From the NCBI RefSeq assembly GCF_000382205.1, contig NZ_KB907786.1, positions 1,550,001 to 1,614,000 on the forward strand: a DNA stretch of 64,000 nt. Reading direction: 5' to 3'. The position numbers were made by a program, and so were the translations under genes. Source of the DNA: Dyadobacter beijingensis DSM 21582 (lineage in GTDB: Bacteria; Bacteroidota; Bacteroidia; Cytophagales; Spirosomataceae). This document shows, one piece after another, positions 61,516-64,000 of the stretch; the first letter of the stretch is position 1; the number at the start of each line of letters is the position of its first letter. Below the pieces are notes generated by a model, which saw nothing but the letters and a program-made list of their open reading frames with translations, was not told where the DNA came from and searched no databases.

Positions 61516-62106
61516 ATGGAAACTGCATTTTTAATAACGATTATCCTATTGATCAGCTTTGCGTTGCTTGCCATATTTGACGGCTTTTATTTACACCTGG
61601 TCCGGTATAAACTTTACCTACACCCAGAGAGCAGAAACGAGCACATCACCCATACCATCAGGGCACTATTGTTTCCCTTGATCCTTTATTTTCTCTATTT
61701 GGGTAGCTCAGATCTCGCTTTCTATGTGGGCATTTCCTTGGTCGCGATCGACATTATCGTATTAGGTTTTGATGCATACATGGAAAAAGACAGTAGGGCG
61801 TTTATGGGCGGGCTACCCCGTTGGGAATACATTATCCATTTAATGGTAAATGGCTTTCATTTTGCATCCATTGCAGTTTTCCTGGTGATCAAGCTTCACC
61901 TGACGCCTGACGGTTTGGTGTTGATTAGTACCTTTTCAAGCCTTCCCACATACGGCATTTTTACCGGATTGGTCACGCAGTTAATCCCCGGGGGAATATT
62001 GATGGGGATTTTCCACGCTGCTCTGATGTTTAAGAAGCCGGTCGCCGTTTATGAGCGGGTTTGCAAGAAATTGAACTGCTGCCAGATGACTCATGGAGGT
62101 ATTTGA
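61516..62106 (+). CDS. Unknown membrane protein in the ars operon
   Basis: A 196-residue protein with about five hydrophobic helices ('ITIILLISFALLAIFDGFYL', 'LLFPLILYFLYLG', 'VGISLVAIDIIVLGFDAY'). It has several His near the membrane ('HITHTIRALL', 'YIIHLMVNGFHFAS'). The Cys pair 'KLNCCQM' is at the C-terminus. No family was recognised. It overlaps the arsO start by 14 bases and lies 25 bases after acr3, so it belongs to the operon and may work with ACR3 or ArsO. Confidence 0.8.
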   Translation: METAFLITIILLISFALLAIFDGFYLHLVRYKLYLHPESRNEHITHTIRALLFPLILYFLYLGSSDLAFYVGISLVAIDIIVLGFDAYMEKDSRAFMGGLPRWEYIIHLMVNGFHFASIAVFLVIKLHLTPDGLVLISTFSSLPTYGIFTGLVTQLIPGGILMGIFHAALMFKKPVAVYERVCKKLNCCQMTHGGI

Positions 62107-63151
62107 TCTGATCGTTATCGGTGGCGGACAGAGCGCGTTAGCTTGCGGCTACTTTCTGCGCAGGACAACGCTGAAATATATCATCCTGGATGACCAACAA
62201 CATGGTGGTGGCGCTTGGCAACAGGGCTGGGATTCACTTAGTTTGTTTTCACCGGCAGAACAAAGCTCCTTGCCGGGTTGGATCATGCCTAAACCCGGAA
62301 GCGGGTTTCCTTCAAAACAAGATGTGCTTGATTATCTGAACGCCTATCAGGAAAGGTACCAAATCCAAATACAGCGAGGTGCCAAGGTAATGAGTGTCAA
62401 AAAGCTGGGCGGCATTTTTACGGTAGAGTCTGACCAAGGAAATTATCTGGGCAAGGTGATTATCTCGGCTACCGGTACTTTTCAAAATCCGTTCGTCCCC
62501 GATATCCCAGGAAAGCACTTGTTTACAGGCCAGCAGCTGCATTCATCCGAGTATAAAAACCCGCTTCCTTTCAAAGATAAATCCGTGTTAATAGTCGGCG
62601 GGGGAAATTCTGGGGCGCAAATCCTGGCCGAAGTTTCCACGGTGGCAACCACGGTTTGGGCAACAGCCAAAGAGCCACAATTCTTACCTGATGATGTGGA
62701 TGGCAGGGTGCTTTTTGATGTGGCATCGGCCAAATACCATGCAATGAAGGAAGGGAGGGAGTTTAATGCGGCCCAGTACAACATAGGCAACATCGTGATG
62801 GTACCGCCTGTAAAGCAGGCCCGCGACCGTGGTGTGCTTCATGCACGCGAAACCTTCAAGCAGTTTTATAAAGACGGCGTTATCTGGCATGATGGCAGCA
62901 GCCAGCCATTTGATGTGGTGATCTGGTGTACTGGTTTTGGCTTTGCAACAGGGCACCTGAAAGATCTAGGCATCATCAATGAAGATGGAAAAGTCGACTG
63001 TGAAGGCACGAAGGCCTTAAAGTTAAACGGGCTCTGGCTGGTGGGTTATGGCAGTTTCACTGGTTTCGCATCTGCAACATTAATAGGGGTAGGCCGTTCG
63101 GCACGTCAGACTGTCACTGAGATTATTGAATACTTAAATAATGATTTATGA
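62093..63151 (+). CDS. arsO: ArsO-type flavin monooxygenase
   Basis: A 352-residue FAD/NADPH protein. The FAD-binding loop 'LIVIGGGQSALACGYFL' is at 7-23; the NADPH loop is 'VLIVGGGNSGAQILAEVS'. 'WDSLSLFSPAEQSSLPGW' is a typical ArsO segment. ArsO proteins are found in ars operons; the substrate of the reaction is not established. The operon link is very tight: 14-base overlap upstream and 4-base overlap downstream. Confidence 0.88.
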   Translation: MEVFDLIVIGGGQSALACGYFLRRTTLKYIILDDQQHGGGAWQQGWDSLSLFSPAEQSSLPGWIMPKPGSGFPSKQDVLDYLNAYQERYQIQIQRGAKVMSVKKLGGIFTVESDQGNYLGKVIISATGTFQNPFVPDIPGKHLFTGQQLHSSEYKNPLPFKDKSVLIVGGGNSGAQILAEVSTVATTVWATAKEPQFLPDDVDGRVLFDVASAKYHAMKEGREFNAAQYNIGNIVMVPPVKQARDRGVLHARETFKQFYKDGVIWHDGSSQPFDVVIWCTGFGFATGHLKDLGIINEDGKVDCEGTKALKLNGLWLVGYGSFTGFASATLIGVGRSARQTVTEIIEYLNNDL

Positions 63152-63924
63152 GAATTGCCCTTTTTTCAGATATTCACGCCAATCTTCCGGCATTGGAAGC
63201 ATTTTTTAAGGACGTTGAAACCCGCGATACTGATGCTATTTACTGCCTTGGGGACTTGGTAGGATACAATATCTGGCCTAACGAGGTTGTAGACGAAATT
63301 AGAAAACGCGGGATACCAACCATAGCCGGTAATTATGATTTTGGCATCGGCAGAAGCAGTGACGACTGCGGGTGTGCTTATAAGACCGATGATGAAAAGG
63401 CTAACGGCAAGGTTTCGATTGCATTCACCAATGAGATTATGAAGAATGAGCAAAGAGCCTACCTTCGTACGTTGCCTGCCCATTTACGATTGGATTTTCA
63501 TTTAAATGATAAGCCACTTTCAGTGCTGCTGGTACATGGTAGCCCCCGCCGTATCAACGAGTATTTATTTGAAGATCGCGACGAGAAAAGTATGCTGCGG
63601 ATCATGGAGCAGGCTGGGGCAGATGTGATGCTTTTTGGTCATACGCACAAACCTTACCACAGGATCCTGGACTCAGTCGAGCGGGACGGCACTCATTATT
63701 TCCGTCACGCGATCAATATAGGCTCAGTTGGTAAACCCAAGGATGGTGACCCAAGAGGTGGTTATGTAATCCTGCACATCAATGCCGATGCGTCCACTTC
63801 CAGCAAGGAAAGTGTCACAGTTGAGTTTATTCGTTTTGAGTACGATGTTGAAAAAGCGGCCATGGCGGTGGAAGAAAGTATCCTTCCGGATGCATATGCG
63901 GAATCTCTACGACTGGGAAAATGA
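63148..63924 (+). CDS. Metallophosphoesterase (first of a tandem pair)
   Basis: A 258-residue calcineurin-like phosphoesterase. Metal ligands are visible in 'FSDIHANLPA' (D8, H10), 'CLGDLVGY', 'AGNYDFG' (GN motif), 'LLVHGSPRR' and 'LFGHTHKPYH' (GHTH). The family includes YfcE-like phosphodiesterases. It overlaps arsO by four bases and the next gene by four bases, so it is cotranscribed with arsenic genes. The target is unknown; a phosphate or nucleotide ester, possibly an arsenic analogue, is plausible. Confidence 0.88.
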   Translation: MRIALFSDIHANLPALEAFFKDVETRDTDAIYCLGDLVGYNIWPNEVVDEIRKRGIPTIAGNYDFGIGRSSDDCGCAYKTDDEKANGKVSIAFTNEIMKNEQRAYLRTLPAHLRLDFHLNDKPLSVLLVHGSPRRINEYLFEDRDEKSMLRIMEQAGADVMLFGHTHKPYHRILDSVERDGTHYFRHAINIGSVGKPKDGDPRGGYVILHINADASTSSKESVTVEFIRFEYDVEKAAMAVEESILPDAYAESLRLGK

Positions 63925-64000
63925 AAATAGCACTTCTATCTGATATCCATGCCAATCTTCCCGCTTTTGAGGCGGTGTTGGAAGATCTGGAAAAACAACA
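63921..64000 (+). CDS. Metallophosphoesterase, N-terminal part (second of a tandem pair; runs off the window)
   Basis: The ATG at 63921 overlaps the TGA of the preceding gene (ATGA). The visible 26 residues, starting 'MKIALLSDIHANLPAFEAVL', closely repeat the start of the first metallophosphoesterase ('MRIALFSDIHANLPALEAFF'), with the D-x-H metal motif intact. The rest of the gene lies beyond the window. The two look like a tandem duplication. Confidence 0.8.
   Translation, partial: MKIALLSDIHANLPAFEAVLEDLEKQ

Larger units (their letters stand above)
54331..64000. mobile_element. Genomic island with arsenic resistance genes, integrated at tRNA-Arg (right end not in window)
   Basis: A large serine recombinase gene stands directly beside a tRNA gene and reads into it. 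Behind it is a tightly packed set of arsenic genes. By eye this half is more AT-rich than the left half, and gene order on the left looks ordinary. The left junction lies in or near the tRNA 3' part. No matching direct repeat of the tRNA end is seen inside the window, so the right end must be beyond 64000. Confidence 0.65.

Noticed and set aside
1-64000. CRISPR array, rRNA operon or transposase/insertion sequence
   Set aside because: No regularly spaced repeats, no ribosomal RNA sequence and no IS transposase were seen; the only mobile-DNA enzyme is the serine recombinase.

Overview
The window looks like chromosome from a member of the Bacteroidota, most likely a Cytophagales/Dyadobacter-type bacterium. 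This is inferred from gene content: a type IX secretion C-terminal sorting domain, a flexirubin-type pigment cluster tail, DUF1501/DUF1549/DUF1553 and DUF1800 proteins, and many secreted hydrolases. Promoter shape agrees, with repeated TAnnTTTG -7 elements and TTTG/TTG about 18-21 bp upstream. Coding density is high. No rRNA and no CRISPR array was seen; one tRNA is present.

Layout. 1-2426: 3' end of a probable flexirubin/aryl-polyene gene set (polysaccharide deacetylase, LolA-like, FabZ-like, GT2-DUF2062). 2707-6399: K+-dependent membrane pyrophosphatase and a Bcr/CflA efflux pump. 6396-8247 (-): nucleoside hydrolase and ribokinase. 8617-13062: sorting-domain protein, DUF1800 and DUF1501 proteins. 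13153-14940: DUF885 lipoprotein. 15239-21262: three-gene cytochrome-like DUF1549/1553, DUF1501 and membrane c-type cytochrome operon. 21259-31947: sugar epimerase, a broken PIN toxin with its antitoxin, GH2, an acidic small protein, a PQQ-type dehydrogenase, SDR, DUF1080 and S9 peptidase. 32149-40980: M1 peptidase, two AraC regulators, siderophore-interacting flavoprotein, methionine aminopeptidase, DUF3050, VOC, methyltransferase and DinB. 40981-49196 (-): HAD, two Gly/Tyr-rich envelope proteins, HtrA protease, a two-component system, a secreted hydrolase and acetolactate decarboxylase. 49385-54229: M19 dipeptidase, glycogen branching enzyme, a beta-rich secreted protein and NUDIX.

From tRNA-Arg(CCG) at 54331 to the right edge lies a genomic island. 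A large serine recombinase runs antisense into the tRNA, followed by an arsenic resistance set: SigZ-like ECF sigma factor with PAP2 phosphatase, thioredoxin-type ArsC with an unusual N-terminal extension, ArsR, a DUF6428 protein with a Cys-rich tail, ArsN2, ACR3 efflux, an unknown membrane protein, ArsO, and two tandem metallophosphoesterases (the second cut by the window end). Related imperfect palindromes lie in front of arsR, arsC, the DUF6428 operon and, more weakly, sigZ. They suggest one ArsR regulon that may include the sigma factor. The island is the most interesting part of the window.

A second pattern is that all five convergent gene junctions outside the island have stop codons that abut or overlap, with no terminator between them.
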